From contig JAHDIS010000042.1 in the NCBI GenBank assembly GCA_020630695.1, forward strand, positions 1 through 37,576: 37,576 bases of DNA, in the 5' to 3' direction. Positions 24,504-33,046 of the stretch are shown piece by piece. A program made the translations under genes and the position numbers. The number at the start of each line of letters is the position of its first letter. The first letter of the stretch is position 1. The DNA is from Paracoccaceae bacterium (GTDB taxonomy: Bacteria; Pseudomonadota; Alphaproteobacteria; Rhodobacterales; Rhodobacteraceae). Under the pieces are notes generated by a model, which was given only the letters and a program-made list of their open reading frames with translations, searched no databases and had not been told where the DNA came from.

Positions 24504-25433
24504 ATGCAGGCGTTGCTGGATGTGATTTTACCGGTCTTCTTGGTGATTGGTGCGGGCTATGCGGCTGTCTGGCGTGGCTGGTTCAGCGACAGCGCGGTTG
24601 ATGGCCTGATGGCCTTCACCCAGAATTTCGCCATTCCCTGCCTGCTGTTCCGCGCGCTCTGGACGCTCGACATCGGGCCGAATTTCGATCCTTTGCTGCT
24701 GGTCAGTTTCTACACCGGATCGGCCACGGGTTTCACCGCCGGGCTTTTGGGTGCGCGGTATCTGTTCAACCGTGAGTGGGAAGATGCCGTGGCAATCGGG
24801 TTCTGCTGCCTGTTTGCCAATTCGGTCATGATTGGACTGGCTCTGACCGAACGGGCCTATGGCAGCGATGCACTTGAAGCGAACTACGTGATCGTGGCGC
24901 TGCATTCACCGTTTTGCTACGGCATCGGGATCACGGCGATGGAAATCCTGCGTGCCCGGGGCACGCCCGCGCGCCATTTGCCCCGCACCGTCCTGCGCGC
25001 CATGTTCCGCAATGCGCTGGTGATCGGGATTGCGCTGGGTTTGGCGGCCAACCTCATGCAACTTCAGATCCCTCTGCCGGTTACTGATGCACTGGACATG
25101 ATGATCCGCGCGGCACTGCCCGCTGCCTTGTTCGGGATGGGCGGGGTCCTCTATCGCTACAAGCCCCAAGGCGATTTGCGGGTCATAGCCTATATCTGCG
25201 TCGTTTCACTGGTGTTGCACCCGACAATCACCTGGACGCTGGGAACCTTGTTCGATCTGCCAAAGCAGGCGTTCCGCTCTGCCGTTCTGACGGCGGCCAT
25301 GGCGCCCGGTATAAACACGTATGTATTTGCCAACATGTACGGCAGAGCGCGGCGCGTTGCGGCCTCTGGCGTGCTGATTGCTACGGCCCTGTCGGTTGTG
25401 ACCGCATGGCTTTGGCTGGCGGTGCTGCCATGA
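24504..25433 (+). CDS. AEC-family transporter (auxin efflux carrier type)
   Basis: This 309-residue inner membrane protein has the AEC layout of two five-helix halves. It starts with DVILPVFLVIGAGYAAVWRGWFS, then FTQNFAIPCLLFRAL in the first half and AALPAALFGMGGVLYRY in the second. Family members export or import carboxylates and similar small molecules; the substrate cannot be predicted here. The stop overlaps the start of the following EamA transporter (ATGA), so the two are co-translated and may serve related solutes. Confidence 0.9.
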   Translation: MQALLDVILPVFLVIGAGYAAVWRGWFSDSAVDGLMAFTQNFAIPCLLFRALWTLDIGPNFDPLLLVSFYTGSATGFTAGLLGARYLFNREWEDAVAIGFCCLFANSVMIGLALTERAYGSDALEANYVIVALHSPFCYGIGITAMEILRARGTPARHLPRTVLRAMFRNALVIGIALGLAANLMQLQIPLPVTDALDMMIRAALPAALFGMGGVLYRYKPQGDLRVIAYICVVSLVLHPTITWTLGTLFDLPKQAFRSAVLTAAMAPGINTYVFANMYGRARRVAASGVLIATALSVVTAWLWLAVLP

Positions 25434-26356
25434 GTTTGCCCGATCAGAACAGAACCATGCTTGGCGTTTTGTTCATGGTTGCTTTTTGCATCATCGCTCC
25501 GGTTATGGATGCCTTTGCCAAGGCAACGCCCGAACATGTGCCGGTCGCCCAGATCCTCGCGGCGCGATTTGGCATTCAGGTCATGATCCTTGTGCCCTTG
25601 GCCCTTGCACTGCAGTTGGCCGCACGCCCCACCGGGCGAGACATCAGCCTGCATCTTGCACGCGGCGCTGCCCTATTGGCTGCCACCGCCTGCTTTTTCA
25701 CTGCGGTGCGATACATGCCGATCGCAAACGCGATTGCGATCTTTTTCGTTTCTCCCTTCGTGACCACACTACTGGGCGCCGTATTTCTGAAGGAAACCGT
25801 GGGGTGGCGCCGAGTAAGCGCCTGCCTTGTCGGCTTTGGCGGGGCATTGCTGGTCATCCGGCCCAGTTTTACCGGCCTCGGAGCGGTTGCCTTGCTTCCG
25901 CTCAGCACAGCGTTTTTCTTTGCAGTTTACATGCTGCTGACCCGCAGCATGTCACAAAGGCTGCATCCATTGACGCTTCAGGCCCACACGGCACTGGCGG
26001 CCTGTCTTATCGTGTTCCCGCCGCTGATTGCGATGGATGGCAGCGGATCGCGTTATTTCGATCCGGTCTGGCCGACCGGGTTGGCGATCTGGACGCTCTT
26101 GGGTGTTGGGCTGATCGCGACAGTTTCGCACCTGTGCATCACCTATGCCCTGCGCTTTGCCCCGGCATCGACCGTCGCGCCTCTGCAATACCTCGAGATC
26201 GTCGGTGCGACAGCCGTGGGCTACATTGCCTTCAATGATTTTCCCAAGCCGCTGACGTGGCTTGGAATCGCAATCATTGTGGCTTCGGGGCTGTTCCTGT
26301 TCGCAAGAGAGCGTGATCTGGGGCGAAAGACCGACAGGCCGCCGCCCCCGCCATAG
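25430..26356 (+). CDS. EamA-type drug/metabolite transporter, copy 1
   Basis: The 308-residue protein has ten hydrophobic helices in two EamA repeats. ADAIA-like sequences (PIANAIAIFFVSPFVTTLLGAVFLKETVGWRR) mark the end of the first repeat, and YALRFAPASTVAPLQYLEIVGATAVGY the second. It probably exports a metabolite, but the solute is unknown. The ATG at 25430 overlaps the AEC gene stop; the frame opening at 25406 has no advantage. It is clearly similar to the transporter at 28730, so the two are paralogs. It converges on the aldehyde dehydrogenase with 15 bp between stops. Confidence 0.9.
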   Translation: MSLPDQNRTMLGVLFMVAFCIIAPVMDAFAKATPEHVPVAQILAARFGIQVMILVPLALALQLAARPTGRDISLHLARGAALLAATACFFTAVRYMPIANAIAIFFVSPFVTTLLGAVFLKETVGWRRVSACLVGFGGALLVIRPSFTGLGAVALLPLSTAFFFAVYMLLTRSMSQRLHPLTLQAHTALAACLIVFPPLIAMDGSGSRYFDPVWPTGLAIWTLLGVGLIATVSHLCITYALRFAPASTVAPLQYLEIVGATAVGYIAFNDFPKPLTWLGIAIIVASGLFLFARERDLGRKTDRPPPPP

Positions 26357-26371
26357 ACCGGACCCCGGGCT

Positions 26372-27811
26372 TTAGTCTGCGGACCAGCCGCTGACCGCCT
26401 TGACCTCGACAAAGTCGTGGATCCCCCAGCTGCCGCCTTCACGCCCGTTGCCCGATTGCTTCATCCCCCCAAAGGGTGAGCCGGCTGCGCGGCTTTCACC
26501 GTTCATCTCGACCATGCCAGAGCGCAGAACCCGGGCCAGACGGTTGCGCCGGGCGCCATCTGAGGATTGCACATAGTTGGTAAGGCCATACGGCGTGTCG
26601 TTGGCCATCTCGACGGCCTGTTCTTCGGACTCGAACTTCATGATCGACAGAACCGGGCCAAAGATTTCCTCGCGCGCGATGGTCATGTCGGGCGTGACAT
26701 CGGCAAAGACCGTTGGCCGGACATAGAAGCCTTTGTTCAGTCCGTCAGGCCGGCCGGGCCCGCCCGTCACCAGACGCGCGCCTTCGTCGATCCCCTTTTG
26801 AATGAGATCCTGGATCTTGCCCCATTGCACCGCGTTGACGACCGGTCCCATGTGGCGGCCTTCTTCGGATGCCGGCCCGACTGTGACCTTGGCAGCGACG
26901 GCTCCGGCTTCTTCGACCGCTGCATCATAGCGCGATGCCTCGACCATCATCCGGCTCGGCGCATTGCACGACTGGCCCGTGTTGTTCATCATATGAAGGA
27001 CGCCGCGTTTCACGGCCTTTTCATCGGCGTCGGCGAACACGAGGTTGGCGCCTTTGCCGCCCAGTTCCAGATGAACCCGCTTGAGCGTATCGGCCGCCGC
27101 CTTGGAGATCAGCTTGCCCGCGCGGGTCGAGCCTGTGAAGCTGACCATATCCACATCCGGATGGGCCGAAAGCTGACTGCCGACACCCACACCATCACCA
27201 TTGACCAGATTAAAGACCCCTGCGGGTATGTCCGCTGCATCCATGATCTCGGCAAAGATCATCGCATCCAGCGGGCTTTCCTCGGATGGTTTGAGAACCA
27301 TGGTATTGCCTGCAACCAGCGCGGCGCCAACCTTGAGCGTGACCTGGTTCATCGGCCAGTTCCACGGCGTGATCAGCGCACAAACGCCCACGGCTTCGTG
27401 GATGATGCGGTCGCTCGGGGCGTGATCGCCCAGCGGCGCTTCCCATTCGAAGGCCTTCGCCGCATTGATAAAGCCCTTGAGATGCCAAAGCCCCGCGCCC
27501 ACCTGTTGCGTCCGGGACATTTCGATCGGCGCACCCATTTCAAGGCTCATGGCGTCAGCCAGATCAGACACCCGTGCCTTGTAGGCCGTGTAGATGCGCT
27601 CAAGCGCGGCAATGCGATCTTCGGGCGGGGTTGCCATCCAACCCGGCAGAGCGGCCTTGGCCGCGGCCACCGCGGCATCGGTGTCAGCCTGACCGCCCAG
27701 CGAAATCACCGCACAGGGTTCTTCTGTCGAAGGGTCAATCACTGCGTGATCAGAACCGGCAATCGGATCGGTCCACTGCCCATTGATATAAAACTGTTTG
27801 CGTTCGATCAT
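26372..27811 (-). CDS. Aldehyde dehydrogenase (NAD(P)-dependent superfamily)
   Basis: This 479-residue enzyme oxidises an aldehyde to the acid. The catalytic Cys is in NNTGQSCNAPSR (Cys282) and the general base Glu in HLELGGKGANLVF (Glu249). The cofactor segment ITPWNWPMNQ (Asn in the oxyanion hole) and the glycine motif SFTGSTRAGKLI are present, and EEIFGPVLSI is standard. I take the ATG at 27811, since GAGGGA lies upstream and MIERKQFYINGQW is the usual opening; the frame extends 17 codons further. Substrate specificity cannot be read from the sequence. It is divergent from the peroxiredoxin at 27950. Confidence 0.94.
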   Translation of the reverse strand: MIERKQFYINGQWTDPIAGSDHAVIDPSTEEPCAVISLGGQADTDAAVAAAKAALPGWMATPPEDRIAALERIYTAYKARVSDLADAMSLEMGAPIEMSRTQQVGAGLWHLKGFINAAKAFEWEAPLGDHAPSDRIIHEAVGVCALITPWNWPMNQVTLKVGAALVAGNTMVLKPSEESPLDAMIFAEIMDAADIPAGVFNLVNGDGVGVGSQLSAHPDVDMVSFTGSTRAGKLISKAAADTLKRVHLELGGKGANLVFADADEKAVKRGVLHMMNNTGQSCNAPSRMMVEASRYDAAVEEAGAVAAKVTVGPASEEGRHMGPVVNAVQWGKIQDLIQKGIDEGARLVTGGPGRPDGLNKGFYVRPTVFADVTPDMTIAREEIFGPVLSIMKFESEEQAVEMANDTPYGLTNYVQSSDGARRNRLARVLRSGMVEMNGESRAAGSPFGGMKQSGNGREGGSWGIHDFVEVKAVSGWSAD

Positions 27812-27949
27812 CAGAGTTCCCTCTTGCTCAGGCATTGCGATGTGCTCGCGACACTCTGTCACTCTGCCCCCGCGCCCGCAAGATGGCCTTTAACTCGGCC
27901 TGTGCCGCGCTTACTTGGGTAGACAAGACCAACCCCCAAGGAGAGACCG

Positions 27950-28603
27950 ATGGGCCTGCGTATCAATGATGAAATCCCGAACCTGACCGTAACCACGGAT
28001 CACGGCGAACTGAGCCTGCATGACTGGATCGGTGACAGCTGGGCGATCCTGTTCTCGCACCCAAAGGACTACACACCTGTCTGCACGACGGAATTCGGCG
28101 CCGTGGCGCAACTGGCTGACGAATGGGAAAAGCGCGGCACCAAGGTGATGGGCATCTCTGTCGATGGCGTCGAAGAGCACAAAGGCTGGAAGGGTGACAT
28201 CGAAAAAACTTCGGGAGCCAAGGCCGGTTTCCCGATTATCGCCGACGAAGACCTGACCGTGGCCAAAGCCTTTGACATGCTTCCAGCCGAGTATGTCTTG
28301 CCTGATGGCCGCACCCCGGCAGATTCCGCGACAGTCCGCGTCGTCTTTATCATTGGTCCGGACAAGAAATTGAAGCTGTCGATGACCTACCCCATGACGG
28401 TTGGCCGGAACTTTGCCGAAGTGCTACGCGCGCTGGACGCGCTGCAAACCTCGGCCCGTGAAAACGTGGCTTTGCCCGCGAACTGGACCGTAGGACAGGA
28501 CGTGATTGTACCGGTTGCCGTCTCGGACGAGGATGCGATCGCAAAATACGGCGCAATCGAAACAGTGCTGCCCTACCTGCGCAAAGCCAAACTGCCGACC
28601 TGA
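27950..28603 (+). CDS. 1-Cys peroxiredoxin (Prx6 family)
   Basis: The protein reduces hydrogen peroxide and organic peroxides in the cytoplasm. At 217 residues it has the Prx6 length, with the peroxidatic Cys45 in SHPKDYTPVCTTE and no other cysteine anywhere, which fits the 1-Cys mechanism that needs an outside reductant. The C-terminal dimer region (PANWTVGQDVIVPVAVSDEDA) is typical. The ATG has AAGGAGA 6 nt upstream. A clear intrinsic terminator follows at 28634-28665, so it is likely a single-gene unit. Confidence 0.95.
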   Translation: MGLRINDEIPNLTVTTDHGELSLHDWIGDSWAILFSHPKDYTPVCTTEFGAVAQLADEWEKRGTKVMGISVDGVEEHKGWKGDIEKTSGAKAGFPIIADEDLTVAKAFDMLPAEYVLPDGRTPADSATVRVVFIIGPDKKLKLSMTYPMTVGRNFAEVLRALDALQTSARENVALPANWTVGQDVIVPVAVSDEDAIAKYGAIETVLPYLRKAKLPT

Positions 28604-28633
28604 CCCGGCAGAGCAGCGCAAGACGAATATTGG

Positions 28634-28665
28634 CGGGCGTCCCTCTTGGGGCGCCCGTTTCGTTT
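28634..28665 (+). terminator. Intrinsic terminator after the peroxiredoxin gene
   Basis: CGGGCGTCCC (28634-28643) pairs with GGGGCGCCCG (28648-28657) around TCTT, with one T-G pair, followed by TTTCGTTT. Position 31 nt after the stop and the T-rich tail support rho-independent termination. Confidence 0.85.
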
Positions 28666-28729
28666 CCTATCAAACGCTTTTAGGCAAAACCGGTTTCCAC
28701 CCTCGGCGCTTCTGCTCTAGCGTGGCGGC

Positions 28730-29668
28730 ATGGTACAAGATCGCCCCCTTCTGGGCATCGCCCTGATGCTGGGCTTTTGCGTGCTGGCGCCTTTTGCCGA
28801 TGCGCTGGCCAAATTACTTGGCCCATCGATGGGTGTTGGTCAGTTGGTCACGCTGCGGTTTGCATTTCAGGTGCTGATCCTCGTTCCCTTGGCCATGGCA
28901 ACAGGGCGGGTAATGCGCCTGCGTGGGCCTGTCTTATGGCTGGTTGTTTTTCGCACGCTTTTGCACATCGCCGGGATCGGGACGATTTTCACCGCTCTTT
29001 TGTATCTGCCGCTCGCGGATGCGATTGCGATCGCCTATGTCATGCCCTTTATCATGCTGCTGCTTGGCCACTGGTTTCTGGGTGAGGAAGTTGGCTGGCG
29101 CCGCATCGGTGCCTGTGTCGTCGGCTTTGTCGGAACCCTGCTGGTGCTGCAACCTGCCTTTGCTGACGTTGGCTGGCCCGCCATCCTGCCCTTGATCGTA
29201 GCCTTTATCTTTGCGGCCTACATGCTGGTGACACGCAAGATCGCCCAAGCCACGGACCCGATAGGCGTGCAGGCATTGTCTGGCGTGATCGCCCTTGTGG
29301 TCCTCGTGCCGATCATGAGCATTGTTCCACAAGGCACCCTGCCCGCGCTGGACTGGGCGCCCCCTGATGCCAAAAGCTGGTGGCTGATCGCGACCATGGG
29401 TCTGTGCGGCACGGTCGGGCACTTGTTGATGAGCTGGTCGCTGCGCTACGCGCCGGCCAGCACATTGGCCCCGATGCAATATCTTGAAATCCCGATGGCC
29501 GCGCTGGTCGGATACATTCTCTTTTCCGACCTGCCCGGTCCGCTGGCCAGCCTCGGCATTGCCATTACCATGGCGGCAGGCGTCTACATCGTCATGCGCG
29601 AGCGGGCCACCGCGGGGCCTGATCCAGCCCGGACAGCAGCGCATCCAGACCGCTCTGCGGCAGAATAA
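28730..29668 (+). CDS. EamA-type drug/metabolite transporter, copy 2
   Basis: The 312-residue inner membrane protein has two EamA repeats of five helices. The first ends in LADAIAIAYVMPFIMLLLGHWFLGEEVGWRR, the second in SLRYAPASTLAPMQYLEIPMAALVGYILF. These segments match copy 1 at 25430 closely, so they are paralogs, probably with different solutes. The last 26 codons overlap the end of the convergent thiamine pyrophosphokinase gene (29592-29668). The Arg/Ala/Asp-rich C-terminal tail lies in that overlap and may not be constrained as protein. Confidence 0.9.
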   Translation: MVQDRPLLGIALMLGFCVLAPFADALAKLLGPSMGVGQLVTLRFAFQVLILVPLAMATGRVMRLRGPVLWLVVFRTLLHIAGIGTIFTALLYLPLADAIAIAYVMPFIMLLLGHWFLGEEVGWRRIGACVVGFVGTLLVLQPAFADVGWPAILPLIVAFIFAAYMLVTRKIAQATDPIGVQALSGVIALVVLVPIMSIVPQGTLPALDWAPPDAKSWWLIATMGLCGTVGHLLMSWSLRYAPASTLAPMQYLEIPMAALVGYILFSDLPGPLASLGIAITMAAGVYIVMRERATAGPDPARTAAHPDRSAAE

Positions 29669-30275
29669 GCACCATCTCGGGCGCCTCCATCGTCAGACTA
29701 ACAGCATCCGTGACCTCGTTCGAGGTGCCCACCGTTCCCGAAGGGGCAAAGTCGATCCCGTCAATCGGCCAGCGCAGCCCAAGGCTTTGGCCGCGAACCG
29801 GGCCCATCGGAAAAAGGGACAGGCGTGTGCCCTTGGGCAGATCGAGATGCAGCTGTGGCGGGCAGATCACGGCGATATCATCGCGGCCAATCAGAACACA
29901 CAGACGATCAGCACGCCGCGCCAGAACGGTCAACGCGGCCAGTGTGTGGTCCAGTCGCTTGCCCAGAAATCCATGAGCCAACACCAATGGCGCCTCGATA
30001 TGGCGCAAAGCCTTGTCGAAATCGGTACTGTCCTGTTCCGCGATCCGGCGCAGCACACCACCGGGCAATTGAGCCTGAAGATTTGGCGCAAGCGAATCCA
30101 TGTCTCCGAACACCGCATGGGGGATCATGCCCAAACCAAGGACTATTTCGGCACCACCATCCGCGGCTACGATACAATCCGCGCGCTCAAGCGCCGATTT
30201 CAGCAGGTTTTCCTGACAATCTCCGCCGCCCACCAGAACAACTGGCCCAGAACTGTGAACAATCGTGGATTTCAT
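29592..30275 (-). CDS. Thiamine pyrophosphokinase
   Basis: The enzyme makes thiamine diphosphate from thiamine and ATP in the cytoplasm. The 227-residue protein has VVLVGGGD at the start, CIVAADGGAEIVLGLGMIPHAVFGDMDSL (nucleotide and Mg site), the QDSTDFDKALRH motif and GKRLDHTLAAL. The C-terminal thiamine-binding beta domain carries GTSNEVTD. This is the TPK family seen in many alphaproteobacteria (thiN-like). The end overlaps the convergent EamA transporter by 77 bp. No thiamine riboswitch is visible upstream in the 138-bp gap to the next gene. Confidence 0.92.
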   Translation of the reverse strand: MKSTIVHSSGPVVLVGGGDCQENLLKSALERADCIVAADGGAEIVLGLGMIPHAVFGDMDSLAPNLQAQLPGGVLRRIAEQDSTDFDKALRHIEAPLVLAHGFLGKRLDHTLAALTVLARRADRLCVLIGRDDIAVICPPQLHLDLPKGTRLSLFPMGPVRGQSLGLRWPIDGIDFAPSGTVGTSNEVTDAVSLTMEAPEMVLILPQSGLDALLSGLDQAPRWPARA

Positions 30276-30413
30276 GTCGAATTAATGGCCTTTTGCGAAA
30301 CAGATCACAATCAAGTCACGAAATGATACCCTGCAGGGCACAGATTCGATCAGCTTTGGTCTTGGAGGTCATGGTAAACACCGTGTTGCGTTACGACAGA
30401 AAGTGAGCACCCG

Positions 30414-32678
30414 ATGGCGAGTTCGAGCAAAATTCTTACAGTCTCCTATGGCACCTTCTCCTGCACGGTGGAAGGGTTCGAGGATCCGCTGGAGACCATG
30501 AAGGACACCACACACTTTTTCCGCCGTGTGGTCAGCGAAGACCGATTCTTTGGGGCTGAACCGCCTCAGTACGATCCGGAAATGGCCAGCGCGCTGCTGG
30601 CCCAGCAGATCGAAACCGAATCTGCAGAAGGCAAAATCACGCTGCGCCCCGCGCTTGGTGGCGCTGCCGCTGCTGCCTCGGCTGGTGCCCTCAGCGCAGC
30701 CCTCGCCGCCGGTCCGTCCCGCGCGCCTGCCGCAGAAGACCTGCCAGACGACGACACCATTGAGGCGGCCGCCATCGCCGCTGAACTGGTCGAGCAAGCA
30801 GATGATGCCGATCACGGCGAGACCGCGGCCTTTGACGACGCTGCCGTAGACGCAATTGAAACAGAAGACTTCTACCTTGGCTCTGTACTGGCAGCCGAGG
30901 ATGAGCCCGTGGCCGAGGAAGCGCCTGCTCCGCTTTCCGCCACGCAGGAATCCATGGCTGAGAAGCTCAGCCGTATCCGCGCTGTCGTGTCCGACAATGC
31001 AGACGATCTAGACCCCGGTTCGGATGTTGCAGAAGACAGCGACCGCGAAGAGGAAGCCGAATTCGACGAAGGCGCGCTTTCGTCGATCCTCGATGATCTC
31101 GAAAAGGATCAGGCCGAAGATGTGTTCGACATTGCCGAAGCCGAAGTTGCTGCCGAAGTGACAGAGGTCGAAGACACCAACATGTTCACGGATACCGTCG
31201 CCGGCTTGATGGCTTCCGAAGATGCAGCGCTGGATGCCGAAGACGACGTGTCTGATCTCGACACCCTGTTCGACGACGAAGATGATTCCGAATTTGACGC
31301 TGGCGACGATCCGATGGTGTCCACAGCAACAGATACCTCGGAAGTCGATGCATCGGCAGAAGATGAATGGGACGCATTCTCTGACGCGGACTGGCAGGAT
31401 GACGAAGAACTGACATCCGATGCCGAGGCCGTCGCTGACCCGGAACCTGAACCCGAAGTTGTGCCAGCCACAGTAAAAGGCCCGGTGCGCGCCCGCGTCA
31501 TCAAGGTCAAACGGGCCGAGTTCGAAAAGGCGGTTGCCGAAGGCCAGCTTGAAGAAGTCGAAGATGAAGCGCCCGCTGCAAGCCAGGCCAGTGAGACCTC
31601 GCTGACCAACGAAGATGAAGCAGAACTTGCCCGTGAACTCGAAGCGGTCAAGGCTGAACTGGCCGGGGATTTTGGCGATTGGGATGATGAAGACGAAGAA
31701 GGCGACGCCTTTGCTGCAGCGCCTGAGATCGAAGCACCCATTGCAGAGGCCGCGTCTTCCGATTGGGATGACGACTGGGACGAGGACGATGAAGAAGATG
31801 ATGCAATGGCCGAAGCCAGCGCGCCTCTTCGCCTCGACAATCCGGTAACGACAGACCGCGAATGGGACACTGATTTCGACGCACTGGATGCCAAGGCAGC
31901 CGCCGTCGAAGCGCTTCAGACCGACGCCGAAACGCTTGAGGATTCCGCATTGGAAAGCGCGCGCAAAGCGGTCAAGATGGCCAGCCCGGCACGCGCCATG
32001 CTGACCGAGCAAAACGTCGAAGACAACGATACCTCGCGGATTCTCGATCAGACCAACGAAGAACTGGACGAGCCAGAAGGCAACCGCCGCCGCAGCGCCA
32101 TCGCACATCTGCGGGCCGCAGTCGCCGCGACCAAGGCTGACCGGCTGCTGGGACGCAAGCCCGACGCAGAACAACAGGCCGAGCCCTACCGCGAAGACCT
32201 TGCCAATGTCGTGCGGCCCCGCCGTCCGCAGGCAACCGGTGAACGCAGTGCCTCGGATGCGCGCCCTGCCCCCCTGAAACTGGTTGCCGAACAGCGTATC
32301 CCGGAACAGCCCGCAGAACCGGCCGCGCCTGTACGCCCACGCCGCGTCTCGCGCCGCATCGAGGCTGCTCCGGCCGCTGTTGAAGCGGCAGCGGCAAGTG
32401 GCGGTTTTTCGGACTACGCCGAAGGTGTTGGCGCCCGTGAGCTGCCAGAATTGCTGGAAGCGGCCGCTGCCTACATGTCCTTCGTGGAAGGACGCGATCA
32501 ATTCTCGCGCCCTCAGTTGATGACAATCCTGCGCCAGGCAGAAGGGGCCGAGAGCAGCCGCGAAGATCGCCTGCGCAGCTTTGGACAGTTGCTGCGCGAA
32601 GGTAAGATCGAAAAGACATCAGGCGGACGCTACACCGCATCCGACCGGATCAGCTTCAAGCCGCGCAAAGCAGGCTGA
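30414..32678 (+). CDS. Large acidic protein of unknown function with conserved-looking ends
   Basis: I do not recognise a function. The 754-residue protein has three parts. A short N-terminal domain (about residues 1-65: SSKILTVSYGTFSCTVEGFEDPLETMKDTTHFFRRVVSED) reads like a compact folded unit. A very long Asp/Glu/Ala-rich middle (about 70-520) is probably disordered, with runs such as DWDDDWDEDDEEDD. A C-terminal domain of about 90 residues (665-754) contains ELPELLEAAAAYMSFVEGRDQFSRPQLMTILRQ and looks like a small helical or winged-helix fold, preceded by Arg/Pro-rich linkers. Homologs I recall in related genomes are unnamed. No signal peptide or membrane helix is present. It stands alone, and a strong terminator follows at 32703. 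Confidence 0.8.
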   Translation: MASSSKILTVSYGTFSCTVEGFEDPLETMKDTTHFFRRVVSEDRFFGAEPPQYDPEMASALLAQQIETESAEGKITLRPALGGAAAAASAGALSAALAAGPSRAPAAEDLPDDDTIEAAAIAAELVEQADDADHGETAAFDDAAVDAIETEDFYLGSVLAAEDEPVAEEAPAPLSATQESMAEKLSRIRAVVSDNADDLDPGSDVAEDSDREEEAEFDEGALSSILDDLEKDQAEDVFDIAEAEVAAEVTEVEDTNMFTDTVAGLMASEDAALDAEDDVSDLDTLFDDEDDSEFDAGDDPMVSTATDTSEVDASAEDEWDAFSDADWQDDEELTSDAEAVADPEPEPEVVPATVKGPVRARVIKVKRAEFEKAVAEGQLEEVEDEAPAASQASETSLTNEDEAELARELEAVKAELAGDFGDWDDEDEEGDAFAAAPEIEAPIAEAASSDWDDDWDEDDEEDDAMAEASAPLRLDNPVTTDREWDTDFDALDAKAAAVEALQTDAETLEDSALESARKAVKMASPARAMLTEQNVEDNDTSRILDQTNEELDEPEGNRRRSAIAHLRAAVAATKADRLLGRKPDAEQQAEPYREDLANVVRPRRPQATGERSASDARPAPLKLVAEQRIPEQPAEPAAPVRPRRVSRRIEAAPAAVEAAAASGGFSDYAEGVGARELPELLEAAAAYMSFVEGRDQFSRPQLMTILRQAEGAESSREDRLRSFGQLLREGKIEKTSGGRYTASDRISFKPRKAG

Positions 32679-32702
32679 ACACCTCCAAGACTGACAGACG
32701 AA

Positions 32703-32727
32703 AGGCGGGCTTTTGGCCCGCCTTTTT
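32703..32727 (+). terminator. Intrinsic terminator after the acidic protein gene
   Basis: AGGCGGGC (32703-32710) and GCCCGCCT (32716-32723) make a perfect 8-bp stem with loop TTTTG, running into TTTTT. It lies 24 nt after the stop and is the clearest intrinsic terminator in the window. Confidence 0.93.
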
Positions 32728-32809
32728 CGTTGTGCTTTCAAACACTGCCCGATGGGACGGCGGGTGGGGCGATCTGCGCAGCGCGCAGGAGCGCCATCCA
32801 ACGGTCCCG

Positions 32810-33037
32810 TCAGTCCTCGGGCGGCGCGTCCGGATCAGCCTGACCAACCCCTTTGAAGACGAACTTGAACGGCAGAGCCCAAACGATGCCAAGAGCGACA
32901 TAGACCAGAAATTCGAGCCAGATCGGTGGCCGGTCCAGCCAGTTCATAACTGTCACTGCCGCCATGATATAAAGCGGTAGTCCAACCAGAAGGATCAAAA
33001 GCGACAGCCGCCGCCGGGTTTTATAACGCAATGCCAT
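32810..33037 (-). CDS. DUF2842 family small membrane protein
   Basis: The 75-residue protein has a basic start (MALRYKTRRRLS) and two membrane helices (about 12-32 and 40-60), with the loop NWLDRPPIWLEFLVYVALGIVWALPF. This matches the DUF2842 family of alphaproteobacteria, whose role is unknown. It lies 9 bp after the purA stop on the same strand, so it is probably in the purA operon. The tail is acidic (DPDAPPED). Confidence 0.88.
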   Translation of the reverse strand: MALRYKTRRRLSLLILLVGLPLYIMAAVTVMNWLDRPPIWLEFLVYVALGIVWALPFKFVFKGVGQADPDAPPED

Positions 33038-33046
33038 GCCTGCCAG

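Noticed and set aside
30371-30406. 11-codon frame (MVNTVLRYDRK) after GGAGG, just before the acidic protein gene, as a possible leader peptide
   Set aside because: The GGAGG stands only 2 nt from the ATG, too close for a working ribosome site, and nothing in the peptide resembles a known leader.
31008-32501. 497-codon minus-strand frame opposite the acidic protein gene
   Set aside because: Its composition (rich in Phe, Gly, Cys) is the mirror of the GAN-rich acidic codons on the other strand; it is an antisense shadow.
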